64,000 bases of DNA, taken from the NCBI GenBank assembly GCA_014649355.1, contig BMSW01000018.1, positions 93,781 to 157,780 of the forward strand. The letters run 5' to 3'. The notes beneath the pieces were generated by a model. The model had not been told where the DNA came from, did no database searches, and saw only the letters and a list, made by a program, of their open reading frames with translations. Positions 40,583 through 49,261 of the stretch are shown here, one piece after another. How positions within the stretch are numbered: the first letter of the stretch is position 1; every line of letters begins with the position of its first letter. Position numbers and translations under genes: made by a program. Source of the stretch: Streptomyces althioticus. Lineage in GTDB: Bacteria; Actinomycetota; Actinomycetes; Streptomycetales; Streptomycetaceae.

Positions 40583-42349
40583 ATGGCCAGGGAATTCCAA
40601 CGCGGCCACAAGGCCAGGATCAGTGACCTCACCGCGGGCACGGACCTGTACGTCGGGGTACAGATCGCCGGCCCGGGGCTCAGCTTCGACATCAGCTGCT
40701 TCGGACTCGACGCCGACGAACGGCTCTCCGACGACCGGTACTTCATCTTCTACAACCAGCCGAAGTCCCCCGAGGAATCCATCCAGCTGCTGGGCGCCCA
40801 GGCGGGCGACACGGAGTCCTTCCGCGTGACGCTGGACCGGATCCCGCAGCAGATCAAGAAGCTCTCGTTCACGGCGACCGTCGACGGCGCCGGGCAGATG
40901 TCGCAGGTCGGTCCCGGGTACATCCGTATCGTCGCCGGCGGCGAGGAAGTGGCGCGGTACCCGTTCAACGGCTCGGAGTTCAGCACCGAGCGTGCCGTGA
41001 TGCTCGGCGACTTCTACTTCAAGGACGTGTGGCGGTTCGCCGCCGTCGGACAGGGCTTCGACGGCGGTCTCGACGCGCTCCTGCGGAACTTCGGCGGCGA
41101 GGTGGCCGAGGACGAGCCGGCGGCGCCCGAGCCGCAGCAGGCCCCGCAGCCGCAGGCCCCGCAGGCCGCGCCCGGTTTCGCCCCGCCCGCCTTCGGCGCC
41201 CCCGGAGGCGGCGCGCCGGCCCCCGCTCCCGCTCCCGAGCCGCAGCCCGCCCAGGGGTTCGCGCCCCCGCCGGCCCCCGCTCCCGCCACGCCGCCGGTGC
41301 ACTCCGCGCCGACCATCGTGGCGCCCATGCAGACCCCGCCCGGCGGCTCGCCGGTGCCGCCCCCGGCCCCCGCGCCCGCCCCGTACGGCGGCCAGACGCC
41401 TCCGCCGCCCCCGGGTTACGGACAGCCGCCCGCCCCGCCGCAGGCCCCTGCCCCGCCACCGGGCTACGGCGGGACCCCGGCCGCGCCGCAGGCCCCCGCG
41501 CCTCCGCCCGGCTACGGCATGCCGCCCGCCGCCCCGCAGGCGCCCGCCCCGCCGCCCGGCTACGGACAGCAGCCCCCGCCCGGACAGATGCCGCCGGGTC
41601 AGATGCCTCACCAACAGGCCCCCTACGGCGCACCCCAGGGCATGCCGCACGGCGCACCGCAGGGCATACCGCCCGCCGCCCCGCAGACGCCCGGCGTCCT
41701 GGGCGCGCTCCAGCAGTTCAAGGAGACGCCCACCGGACAGCGCTGGACCCAGCAGAACAAGAAGCTGGTCCGCGCCGACCTGAGCATCGGCGGCACCCCC
41801 GTGCTGGCCCGCCAGGGCAGCATGGTGCTCTACCAGGGCAAGGTCGACTTCAGCTACAAGGGCGCCGGCTTCACCGGCCGTCTCGTCGGCAACGCCACCG
41901 GCCAGGAGATGCAGCTGATGCGCTGCACCGGCCAGGGACAGGTGTTCTTCGCCGAGGACGCCACGATGCTGCACCCGATCGAGCTCCAGGGCGACGCCGT
42001 GTGCGTCTCCGCGGAGAACGTCCTCGCCTTCGACGAGGGCCTCCAGTACGAGGTCCGCCGCATCGAGGGGCACGGCATCCCCGGCGGCGCGCTGTTCACG
42101 ATGCAGTTCCAGGGCACCGGCACGCTCGTCGTGAAGACGCACGGCATCCCCGTGGTGCTGCCCGTCACGCCCACCACGTTCGCCGACGCCAACGCCGTCG
42201 TGGCGTGGTCGGCCGCCGCCCAGGTGGTCGTCTCCAGCCAGGTGCGGATGCGCCGCGACTCCTACCCGGGCGCCACCGGCGAGAGCGTGAACCTGCAGTT
42301 CCGGGGAGCGCCCGGCAACTTCATCGTCGTCCAGCCGTACGAGATCTGA
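40583..42349 (+). CDS. TerD domain fused to AIM24 domain through a Pro/Gly linker
   Basis: This is a cytoplasmic stress-type protein of 588 aa. Residues 1-180 form a TerD domain with the calcium-binding core DISCFGLDADERLSDDRYF and the conserved NQPKSPEESI. Residues about 185-370 are a low-complexity Pro/Ala/Gly/Gln linker with repeats like APPPGYG. From about residue 375 an AIM24 domain follows (VLARQGSMVLYQGKVDFSY, GTGTLVVKTHG, VNLQFRGAPGNFIVVQPYE). TerD proteins bind calcium and take part in tellurite and general stress systems; AIM24-like domains are of unclear, possibly membrane-related, function. The ATG at 40583 has a GGGATGGGGG site. It heads an operon of three AIM24-domain genes. Confidence 0.9.
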   Translation: MAREFQRGHKARISDLTAGTDLYVGVQIAGPGLSFDISCFGLDADERLSDDRYFIFYNQPKSPEESIQLLGAQAGDTESFRVTLDRIPQQIKKLSFTATVDGAGQMSQVGPGYIRIVAGGEEVARYPFNGSEFSTERAVMLGDFYFKDVWRFAAVGQGFDGGLDALLRNFGGEVAEDEPAAPEPQQAPQPQAPQAAPGFAPPAFGAPGGGAPAPAPAPEPQPAQGFAPPPAPAPATPPVHSAPTIVAPMQTPPGGSPVPPPAPAPAPYGGQTPPPPPGYGQPPAPPQAPAPPPGYGGTPAAPQAPAPPPGYGMPPAAPQAPAPPPGYGQQPPPGQMPPGQMPHQQAPYGAPQGMPHGAPQGIPPAAPQTPGVLGALQQFKETPTGQRWTQQNKKLVRADLSIGGTPVLARQGSMVLYQGKVDFSYKGAGFTGRLVGNATGQEMQLMRCTGQGQVFFAEDATMLHPIELQGDAVCVSAENVLAFDEGLQYEVRRIEGHGIPGGALFTMQFQGTGTLVVKTHGIPVVLPVTPTTFADANAVVAWSAAAQVVVSSQVRMRRDSYPGATGESVNLQFRGAPGNFIVVQPYEI

Positions 42350-42360
42350 GGGAGCCCGTC

Positions 42361-43041
42361 ATGAACCAGCCACTCGCGGGCTACGCCCCCGCACCCGTCA
42401 CCGCCCGCATGGAGAACCACGGCAACCACATGCTGAAGGTCGCCATGCAGACCGGGCACGACCTCTTCGCGCGCGTCGGCTCGATGGTCGCCTACGAGGG
42501 TTTCATCCAGTACGAGCCCAGCCCGTCCGCCGTCCGCCAGATCGCCAGGGACTGGGTCACGGGTGAGGGCGCGCCCCTCATGAAGTGCACCGGTGACGGC
42601 CTGCTGTACCTGGCCGACTACGGCGCCAACGTCGTCGTGATCAACCTCAACGGCGAGGGCATCTCCGTCAACGCCACCAACCTGCTCGCCTTCGACGCGC
42701 ATCTGACCTGGGGCGTGGAGCGGGTCAAGGGCCTGGCGAAGTTCGCCGGACAGGGCCTGTGGAACACCAAGATCTCCGGCCAGGGCTGGGTCGCGCTGAC
42801 CTCGCGCGGCAAGCCCATCGTCGTCGACTGCGGAGGCGGCGAGGACGAGACGTACGTCGACCCGGACGCGCTGGTCGCCTGGTCCCCGAACCTCAAGGTC
42901 AAGGGCAAGCGCAGCTTCCGCGCCCAGTCGCTGATCGGCCGCGGCAGCGGCGAGGCCTACCAGATGGCCTTCTCCGGTCAGGGCATCGTCGTCGTCCAGC
43001 CCAGCGAGGACAGCACCGACCGCCTCCGGGTCCGGGGCTGA
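42361..43041 (+). CDS. AIM24 family protein (second of three)
   Basis: This 226-residue protein is a stand-alone AIM24 domain: ARVGSMVAYEGFIQYEP near residue 37, LYLADYGANVVVINLNGEGI, a beta-rich body, and the typical ending AYQMAFSGQGIVVVQPS. It begins 11 nt after the stop of the TerD-AIM24 gene with GAGGGAG as the ribosome binding site, so it is in the same operon. Similarity in the ends of the domains suggests that the three AIM24 copies arose by duplication. Confidence 0.9.
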   Translation: MNQPLAGYAPAPVTARMENHGNHMLKVAMQTGHDLFARVGSMVAYEGFIQYEPSPSAVRQIARDWVTGEGAPLMKCTGDGLLYLADYGANVVVINLNGEGISVNATNLLAFDAHLTWGVERVKGLAKFAGQGLWNTKISGQGWVALTSRGKPIVVDCGGGEDETYVDPDALVAWSPNLKVKGKRSFRAQSLIGRGSGEAYQMAFSGQGIVVVQPSEDSTDRLRVRG

Positions 43042-43057
43042 GGGGGAACAGCACACC

Positions 43058-43813
43058 ATGCAGAGTCCGCTTTTCGCGCACAACGAGCAGCAGACCCAGG
43101 ACCGCTGGAGCCTGCAGAACGGGCAGATGCTCCGGGTCGCCCTCGAGGGGACCGACGACATCCTCGCCCGCAAGGGCGCCATGGTCGCCTACCAGGGGCT
43201 CGTCGAGTTCGACGCCGAGTACCGGAGCAACCAGCAGGCCCGCGCGCGGGCGCACACCGGTGAGGGCCTGGACCTGATGCGCTGCCACGGGCAGGGCACC
43301 GTCTACCTCGCCAACCTCGCCCAGCGCATCCACATCATGGACGTCGAGCAGGACGGCCTGACGGTCGACAGCAGCTACGTCCTGGCGATGGACTCCTCGC
43401 TGCACCACGAGGTCATCGCCGTCGACAGCCTCTACGGCATCTCCGGCTCGGGGAAGTACCAGCTCAACATCACCGGCCGGGGCAAGGTCGCGCTGATGAC
43501 CTCGGGCATGCCGCTGCTGCTGCAGGTGACGCCGGACAAGTACGTCAACTGCGACGCCGACGCCATCGTCGCCTGGTCCACGTCACTGCGGGTGCAGATG
43601 CAGGCCCAGACGCACTCCTCCGGGGTGTGGCGGCGCCGCGGCAACACCGGCGAGGGCTGGGAGCTCAGTTTCATGGGCAACGGGTTCGCGTTGGTCCAGC
43701 CGAGTGAACTCCTGCCTCCGCAGAACGCCCAGATCGGCGGCGGCCTCGCCGCGCAGTACGGCATGGGCCAGCAGGGAGCCCGTGGGCAGAACCAGGGCAA
43801 CGTCTGGAGCTGA
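43058..43813 (+). CDS. AIM24 family protein (third of three)
   Basis: This 251-residue AIM24 protein has ARKGAMVAYQGLVEFDAEY near residue 33, MRCHGQGTVYLANLAQ, SGSGKYQLNITGRGKVALMT and WELSFMGNGFALVQPSELL. The last 25 residues are Gly/Gln-rich. The ATG at 43058 lies 16 nt after the previous stop and follows GAGGGGG. It closes the operon, which ends in a clear terminator at 43831. The AIM24 members may form a hetero-oligomer with the TerD fusion, which is inference from operon structure. Confidence 0.9.
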   Translation: MQSPLFAHNEQQTQDRWSLQNGQMLRVALEGTDDILARKGAMVAYQGLVEFDAEYRSNQQARARAHTGEGLDLMRCHGQGTVYLANLAQRIHIMDVEQDGLTVDSSYVLAMDSSLHHEVIAVDSLYGISGSGKYQLNITGRGKVALMTSGMPLLLQVTPDKYVNCDADAIVAWSTSLRVQMQAQTHSSGVWRRRGNTGEGWELSFMGNGFALVQPSELLPPQNAQIGGGLAAQYGMGQQGARGQNQGNVWS

Positions 43814-43830
43814 GGCCCCGGACATCCGAA

Positions 43831-43862
43831 AGGGGCCGCGCCTTCCACGAGGCGCGGCCCCT
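43831..43862. terminator. Bidirectional terminator after the TerD-AIM24 operon
   Basis: Positions 43831-43842 and 43851-43862 form a perfect 12-bp stem with an 8-nt loop, between the convergent AIM24 and Nudix genes. Confidence 0.9.
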
Positions 43863-43872
43863 CTCGCGCGTC

Positions 43873-44400
43873 TCAGGCGCCGAGCCTCGCGCGCGTGGCG
43901 TCGAGCAGCCGTACGACCGAGTCGTCCGCCACCTGGGGCACCTCGTCGTACGGGAACCAGCGCACGTCCAGGGACTCGTCGCTGACCGCGTGCACGGCGT
44001 CCGGCGTGGCCAGGGCCGCGTACTGCACGTCGAAGTGGAAGTGGCAGGGCGGCGGGATGGGATGCCGGTCGAGCCGCACCGGACCGCCCGGCAGCAGCGT
44101 CAGACCCGCGACGCCGGACTCCTCGGTCGCCTCCCGCAGCGCCGCCGCCGCGAGGGCGGCGTCACCGGGCTCGCAGTGGCCGCCCATCTGGAGCCACATC
44201 CGCAGCTTCCGGTGCAGGGTCAGCAGCACCCGGCCGCGCTCGGGGTCGACCACCAGCGCGCTCGCCGTGAGATGCCCGGCCCCGCACGCCTTCCACAGGC
44301 CGTCCGGATGCGCCGCCAGATGCTCCAGGTAGGCGTCCCTCAGGTCGGTCTGGTCCTCGTACGCCTTGAGGACCAGCACCGCGTCGTCGTGCAGGCTCAC
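43873..44400 (-). CDS. Nudix hydrolase
   Basis: This 175-residue cytoplasmic hydrolase acts on a nucleoside diphosphate linked to another group. The Nudix box region GGHCEPGDAALAAAALREAT followed by EESGV (about residues 71-95) has the second half REATEESGV intact; the first Glu is Asp and the spacer is one residue longer than the textbook box, a variant I have seen in actinobacterial members. HFHFDVQYAA supports the fold. The GTG at 44400 overlaps the stop of the upstream DUF2342 gene (GTGA), so the genes are co-translated. The substrate is unknown. Confidence 0.88.
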   Translation of the reverse strand: MSLHDDAVLVLKAYEDQTDLRDAYLEHLAAHPDGLWKACGAGHLTASALVVDPERGRVLLTLHRKLRMWLQMGGHCEPGDAALAAAALREATEESGVAGLTLLPGGPVRLDRHPIPPPCHFHFDVQYAALATPDAVHAVSDESLDVRWFPYDEVPQVADDSVVRLLDATRARLGA

Positions 44401-45866
44401 TCGGTGCCGTCGCCCTTGCCCTCGTCGCCCTTGCCGTCCTCGTCCGCGGCGTCCGCGTCCTCCCCGGCGTCCTTCTTGCGCAGGTCGGGCCTGTCGGCGG
44501 CCTCGCCAAGCATCTTGTCCAGCTCGGAGAAGTCAATCTGCTCCCGGTGCACGAAGCCGTCCGGGTCGTCCAGGTCGGTCGCCGTCGGCAGCATGTCCGG
44601 GTGCGCCCACAGCGCGTCCCGGCCGTCCACCCCGCGCGCGTCGGTGAGCGAGGCCCACAGACGCGAGGCGTCGCGCAGCCGGCGCGGACGCAGCTCCAGG
44701 CCGATCAGCGTGGCGAACGTCTGCTCGGCGGGACCGCCCGATGCGCGGCGGCGGCGCAGCGTCTCCCGCAGGGCGTCCGCCGACGACAGGCGCGGCTTGG
44801 CCGCCGCGTGCACGACCGCGTCCACCCAGCCCTCGACGAGCGCCAGCGCCGTCTCCAGACGGGCCAGGGCGGCCTTCTGCTCGGGCGTGTCCTCCGGCTG
44901 GAACATGCCCTGCTGGAGCGCCTCCTGCAGCTGCTCCGGGTTCTGCGGGTCGAACTGGCCGACCACGTCCTCCAGCTTGCCGGTGTCGACCTTGATGCCG
45001 CGGGCGTAGCCGTCGACCGCGCCGAACAGGTGCGACCGCAGCCACGGGACGTGCGCGAAGAGACGCTGGTGGGCGGCCTCGCGCAGGGCCAGGTACAGCC
45101 GCACCTCCTCCTGCGGGACGCCCAGGTCCTTGCCGAAGGTCTCGATGTTCAGCGGCAGCAGCGCGGCCTTGCCGGCCGGGCCCAGCGGCAGGCCGATGTC
45201 GGACGAGCCGACGACCTCGCCGGCGAGCACGCCGACGGCCTGGCCGATCTGCGTGCCGAACATGGCGCCGCCCATGGAGCGCATCATGCCGATCAGCGGG
45301 CCGGCCATGGCCTGCATCTCCTCCGGCAGGACGTCGCCCATGGCGTTCCCGACGCGCTCGGCGACCGGGTCGACCAGCTCCCGCCACGCGGGCAGGGTCG
45401 CCTCGACCCACTCCGCGCGGCTCCACGCCAGCGCGGAGTTCGCACCGGACGGCAGGGAGGTGGCGTCGTCCAGCCACAGGTCGGCCAGCCGGACGGCGTC
45501 CTCCACGGCCCTGCGCTCGGCGGGGCCCACGCTGGCGTCCTTGGAGCCCTGCGCGGTGCCCTGGGCGACCGTCTGGCGGGCGATCTGCTTGGCCATGTCC
45601 CAGTTCACCGGCCCGCCCTCGTAGGAGAGCATCTGGCCGAGCTGCTGGAACGCGGCGCCCAGATCGCCCGGGTTCATCGACCCGAACATCGCGGCGAACG
45701 GATTGTCCGCGCCGGAGCCGCCAAAGCCGCCCGCCCCGGGCGTGCCGAAGCCGAACGGGTTGGCCGGGCCCTGACCACCGCCGCCCTGCGGGTCCTTCTT
45801 CTTGCCTTCGTCGCCGTCGTCCGGCTCCTCCGGCGGAAGGCCGAATCCGAATGGGGTGTCACTCAC
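44397..45866 (-). CDS. DUF2342 zincin-like metallopeptidase-type protein
   Basis: This 489-residue actinobacterial protein belongs to the zinc-dependent metalloprotease-like DUF2342 group, sometimes labelled coenzyme F420 biosynthesis associated. The N-terminal 60 residues are Gly/Pro/Asp-rich. The core runs from DNPFAAMFGSMNPGDLGAAF, through EEMQAMAGPLIGMMRSMGGA and FGTQIGQAVGVLAGEV, to LREAAHQRLFAHVPWLRSHL, the putative metal-site segment. The tail is acidic. Its real activity is not established. The GTG at 45866 follows GAGGAAA; the upstream extension to 45929 is not conserved. Confidence 0.82.
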   Translation of the reverse strand: MSDTPFGFGLPPEEPDDGDEGKKKDPQGGGGQGPANPFGFGTPGAGGFGGSGADNPFAAMFGSMNPGDLGAAFQQLGQMLSYEGGPVNWDMAKQIARQTVAQGTAQGSKDASVGPAERRAVEDAVRLADLWLDDATSLPSGANSALAWSRAEWVEATLPAWRELVDPVAERVGNAMGDVLPEEMQAMAGPLIGMMRSMGGAMFGTQIGQAVGVLAGEVVGSSDIGLPLGPAGKAALLPLNIETFGKDLGVPQEEVRLYLALREAAHQRLFAHVPWLRSHLFGAVDGYARGIKVDTGKLEDVVGQFDPQNPEQLQEALQQGMFQPEDTPEQKAALARLETALALVEGWVDAVVHAAAKPRLSSADALRETLRRRRASGGPAEQTFATLIGLELRPRRLRDASRLWASLTDARGVDGRDALWAHPDMLPTATDLDDPDGFVHREQIDFSELDKMLGEAADRPDLRKKDAGEDADAADEDGKGDEGKGDGTE

Positions 45867-46058
45867 GGGTTTCCTCGGCTTGTAGGGCCACCGGTTCTTT
45901 CCGGCGGCACGGCTGCCCGACAACACCACCCAGCGTAGACACCTGAGACGGTTCGGGCCTCGGTGCTTCGCCGACAGGAGGCCTGCGGCAGGATGGATGC
46001 CACCTGGTACGTACGCGTCGCTTGCGCTCGTACTGAAGACAACCGCTGGAGACGCCCG

Positions 46059-47171
46059 GTGAGTTCCCCAGATCCGCAGGTTCGCGCAGCGCGAAACAAG
46101 TCAACCAGTCCTCCGCCCCGCGGGCCCGTCGTGGCGGTCACCGGTGCCGCCTCCGGCGTCGGGGCCCTGCTCACCGAGCGGCTCGCCGCCTCGGAGGAGG
46201 TCAAGCAGGTCGTCGCCATCGACGAGCGGCGCGGCGAGTGCGCCGAGGCCGAGTGGCACATCCTGGACGTCCGCGACCCGGCGATCGCGGACCGGCTGCG
46301 CGGGGCCGACGTCGTCGTCCACCTGGCCCTCGACCTGGACCTGGAGACCGACGCGGCCGCCCGGACGGCCTACAACGTGCGCGGCACGCAGACCGTGCTC
46401 ACCGCGGCCGCCGCCGCGGGCGTGCACCGGGTCGTGCTGTGCACGTCGACCATGGTCTACGGGGCGCTGCCCGACAACGAGCTGCCGCTGTCCGAGGACG
46501 CGGAGCTGCGCGCCACCGCCGAGGCCACGGGTGTCGGCGACCTCCTGGAGGTGGAACGGCTGGCCCGCCGGGCGCCCCGCGCGCACCCCGGGCTCAACGT
46601 CACCGTGGTGCGCCCCGCCGTGCTGGTCGGCGGCACCGACACCGCGCTGACCAGGTACTTCGAGTCGCCGCGGCTGCTGGTGGTGGCCGGTTCCCGGCCG
46701 GCCTGGCAGTTCTGCCACGTCGACGACCTGTGCAGCGCCCTGGAGTACGCGGTGCTGGAGAAGGTCGACGGCGAGCTGGCCGTGGGCTGCGACGGCTGGC
46801 TGGAACAGGAGGAGGTCGAGGAGCTCAGCGGCATCCGGCGGATGGAGCTGCCGTCGGCGGTGGCGCTCGGCGCGGCCGCCCGGCTGCACCGCATCGGACT
46901 CACCCCGTCCCCGGCCGGGGACCTGGCGTACACGATGTACCCCTGGGTGGTCAGCGGCAGCAGGCTGCACGACGCGGGGTGGCGTCCCGCGTACACCAAC
47001 GAGGAGGTGCTCGCGCAGCTGCTCGACGAGGTGTCCGGACGGCACACGGTCGCGGGCCGCCGCCTGGGCCGCAAGGACGCCACGGCCGCGGGCGCGGCGG
47101 GCGCGACGGTCGCGCTGCTCGGCGCGGCGGCGGTGGTGCGCCGGGCCCGGAAGGCGCGCCGCCGGATCTGA
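46059..47171 (+). CDS. SDR-family NAD-dependent epimerase/dehydratase-like protein with C-terminal hydrophobic segment
   Basis: This 370-residue extended SDR protein has the nucleotide motif VTGAASGVGALL at about residues 26-37. VVVHLALDLDLE and VLCTSTMVYGALPD follow, with the Tyr of the active site, though the usual YxxxK Lys is not obvious in LLEVERLARRA. WQFCHVDDLCSAL is a typical later motif. The last 30 residues contain a short hydrophobic stretch (AGATVALLGAAAVV) and a basic end, suggesting membrane association. The function is unknown. The GTG at 46059 follows GGAG; it is divergent from the DUF2342 gene. Confidence 0.8.
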   Translation: MSSPDPQVRAARNKSTSPPPRGPVVAVTGAASGVGALLTERLAASEEVKQVVAIDERRGECAEAEWHILDVRDPAIADRLRGADVVVHLALDLDLETDAAARTAYNVRGTQTVLTAAAAAGVHRVVLCTSTMVYGALPDNELPLSEDAELRATAEATGVGDLLEVERLARRAPRAHPGLNVTVVRPAVLVGGTDTALTRYFESPRLLVVAGSRPAWQFCHVDDLCSALEYAVLEKVDGELAVGCDGWLEQEEVEELSGIRRMELPSAVALGAAARLHRIGLTPSPAGDLAYTMYPWVVSGSRLHDAGWRPAYTNEEVLAQLLDEVSGRHTVAGRRLGRKDATAAGAAGATVALLGAAAVVRRARKARRRI

Positions 47172-47280
47172 CCTCGCCGCCGCGGAGGCGTCTCCTTGGA
47201 GAACCCTCCGAGGCACCACGCGCGCGTCATGGGCGATCCGGCTGTTCCGCGGTGTCGGCGGGGTGGGGCACGATGGGGGC

Positions 47281-47739
47281 ATGGCACCCGTGACGGACCA
47301 CCCCGGTGAGCAGCCCGCCCAGGACCCGATCAAGCTGATCGCGATCCGCGACACCGCGCTGTCGGTGGACGAGATCCTGCGCGCGGTCGGCGACGACGCG
47401 GCCGGCGGCACGGCACTCTTCGTGGGGACCGTGCGCAACCACGACGGCGGCGTGGACGTGGACGAGCTGGGCTACTCCTGCCATCCGAGCGCCGAGGACG
47501 AGATGCGGCGGATCGCGGAGAAGGTCGCCGCGGACTTCCCCGTGCGGGCCCTGGCCGCGGCCCACAGGGTGGGCGACCTGAGGGTGGGGGACCTCGCCGT
47601 GGTCGCCGCCGTGTCGTGCGCGCACCGGGGCGAGGCGTTCGAGGCCTGCCGCCGGCTCGTCGACGACATCAAGCACGGGGTGCCCATCTGGAAGCACCAG
47701 CGCTTCTCCGACGGCACGGAGGAGTGGGTCGGCGTCTGA
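47281..47739 (+). CDS. moaE: MoaE, molybdopterin synthase catalytic subunit
   Basis: This is the large subunit of molybdopterin synthase (152 aa), which transfers sulfur from MoaD thiocarboxylate to precursor Z in molybdenum cofactor synthesis. Diagnostic segments are GTALFVGTVRNHDGG (about 43-57), AAAHRVGDLRVGDLAVV, and the C-terminal IKHGVPIWKHQRF with the catalytic Lys residues. The ATG at 47281 is preceded by CACGAT and 6 nt, a weaker leaderless pattern, and no ribosome binding site is seen. It depends on MoeZ-type activation of MoaD; moaD is not in the window. Confidence 0.94.
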   Translation: MAPVTDHPGEQPAQDPIKLIAIRDTALSVDEILRAVGDDAAGGTALFVGTVRNHDGGVDVDELGYSCHPSAEDEMRRIAEKVAADFPVRALAAAHRVGDLRVGDLAVVAAVSCAHRGEAFEACRRLVDDIKHGVPIWKHQRFSDGTEEWVGV

Positions 47740-47894
47740 CACGCCTTCCTTCTCGGTGCGGCACGCCGTTCCCGTGCGGCACGCCCTTGCCGTGCGGTTG
47801 CGTAACCGCACCCCTGAGGTGAGCGTTGTCACTGCGGATGGTTAATCTGCTGATCAGTCAGTGTTGCGGACGCTCATGGGGTTGGGAGGTCGGC

Positions 47895-48059
47895 ATGGCG
47901 GCGCTTGCCTGGTTGCTGATTCCGCTGGTGGCCGCGGTCGGAGCGGGACTGTGGGGCAGTTGGGCCAATCGGACCCGCAAGGTGCGCAGCGACGGTCCCG
48001 AACTCGTCGGCTACGCCCGTTTCCGTGAGGCGATGGAGCGGGAGCGGACGGGCGGCTGA
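47895..48059 (+). CDS. Small single-span membrane protein
   Basis: This 54-residue protein has one membrane segment (LAWLLIPLVAAVGAGLWGSW, about residues 4-23) followed by a charged cytoplasmic tail ending VGYARFREAMERERTGG. The ATG at 47895 has GGGAGGTCGGC directly upstream, which fixes the start; the frame is open 69 nt further upstream without such a site. The function is unknown. It is followed by the Lon-like protease gene, which has its own promoter. Confidence 0.72.
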   Translation: MAALAWLLIPLVAAVGAGLWGSWANRTRKVRSDGPELVGYARFREAMERERTGG

Positions 48060-48145
48060 TCCCGCACGCCGTGTGCCTGGACGGACTGCGGGGCCGGGGC
48101 CGCTCGACCGGGCGGCCCTGACGGTGCGCTGACAGGTCCGTCCCG

Positions 48146-48151
48146 TACTGT
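48146..48151 (+). promoter_or_regulatory. -10 box for leaderless Lon-like protease gene
   Basis: TACTGT is followed by 6 nt and the ATG at 48158, with no ribosome binding site. Confidence 0.55.
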
Positions 48152-48157
48152 CGAGGC

Positions 48158-49252
48158 ATGCCACGCCGTACGGCGACGATGCTCGCCTCCACCCTGATGC
48201 TGATCGCGCTCCTGTGCGCGGGAGTCTTCATCCCCGTGCCCTACGCGGAGATGTCGCCGGGGCCGACGGTGAACACACTGGGCGAGCACGACGGCGAGCC
48301 GGTGCTCCAGATCGCGGGACGCAAGACCTACCCGACGGACGGTCACCTCAACATGACCACCGTGCGGGTCACCAGCGCCGACTACCGGATGAACCTGGTC
48401 GAGGCCGTGTACGGCTGGCTCGCGCACGACACCAAGGTCGTCCCGCACGACACCCTCTACCCGGACGGCAAGACGGAGGAGGAGTCGACCCAGGAGAACG
48501 CCGAGGAGTTCAGCCAGTCCCAGGAGAGCGCCAAGGTGGCGGCCCTGAAGGAGCTGGACATCCCGGTGAAGTCCTGGGTGATCGTCTCCACGGTCGTCAA
48601 GGACGCGCCCGCCGAGGGCAAGCTGCACGCGGGCGACGTGATCAAGGCCGTCGACGGCAAGCCGGTGAAGGAGCCCTCCGACGTCGCCGACCTGGTGACC
48701 GAGCACCGGCCGGGCGAGGACGTCGTCTTCACCATCGTGCCCGCCAAGGAGCAGGCCGTCGCCGAGAAGGAGAAGCGGACGGCGGTGAAGACGGAGAAGG
48801 TCACCATCACCACCCGGGCCTCCGACGACGCCGGCGAGAAGCGCGCCGTCGTCGGCATCTCGGCCGGGACCGACCACACCTTCCCGTTCACCGTCGACAT
48901 CAAGCTCGCCGACGTCGGCGGCCCGAGCGCCGGCCTGATGTTCGCGCTCGGCATCTACGACAAGCTCACCCCGGGCAGCCTCACCGGCGGTTCGTTCGTC
49001 GCGGGCACCGGCACCATCGACGACGAGGGCAAGGTCGGGCCGATCGGCGGCATCGAGATGAAGACGGTCGGCGCGCGCGACAAGGGCGCCGAGTACTTCC
49101 TCACGCCCGCGGACAACTGCGCCTCCGCCGCCAAGGACACCCCCGACGGCCTCACCCTGGTGAAGGTCGGCACGATCGACGACGCCCTGGACGCCCTGAA
49201 GGACATCCGCTCGGGCGACACCGCCGACCTGCCGACGTGCACCGCGTCCTGA
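48158..49252 (+). CDS. PDZ-domain Lon-like serine protease (YlbL type)
   Basis: This is a membrane-anchored protease of 364 aa with its active domain outside. An N-terminal hydrophobic anchor (ASTLMLIALLCAGVFIPVP, residues about 9-27) is followed by a PDZ domain around residues 125-200 (APAEGKLHAGDVIKAVDGKP). A Lon-type proteolytic domain follows, with Ser257 in GGPSAGLM and Lys302 in GGIEMKTVGA as the catalytic dyad. The family includes B. subtilis YlbL. The start is supported by the TACTGT box. The gene converges on the PPA1309 gene with only 9 bp between stop codons. Confidence 0.92.
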   Translation: MPRRTATMLASTLMLIALLCAGVFIPVPYAEMSPGPTVNTLGEHDGEPVLQIAGRKTYPTDGHLNMTTVRVTSADYRMNLVEAVYGWLAHDTKVVPHDTLYPDGKTEEESTQENAEEFSQSQESAKVAALKELDIPVKSWVIVSTVVKDAPAEGKLHAGDVIKAVDGKPVKEPSDVADLVTEHRPGEDVVFTIVPAKEQAVAEKEKRTAVKTEKVTITTRASDDAGEKRAVVGISAGTDHTFPFTVDIKLADVGGPSAGLMFALGIYDKLTPGSLTGGSFVAGTGTIDDEGKVGPIGGIEMKTVGARDKGAEYFLTPADNCASAAKDTPDGLTLVKVGTIDDALDALKDIRSGDTADLPTCTAS

Positions 49253-49261
49253 TCCCGGGAA

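Noticed and set aside
47756..47797. 18-bp direct repeat of GTGCGGCACGCC after moaE
   Set aside because: Only two full copies and one partial copy, short and GC-rich, with no structure or phasing to suggest function.
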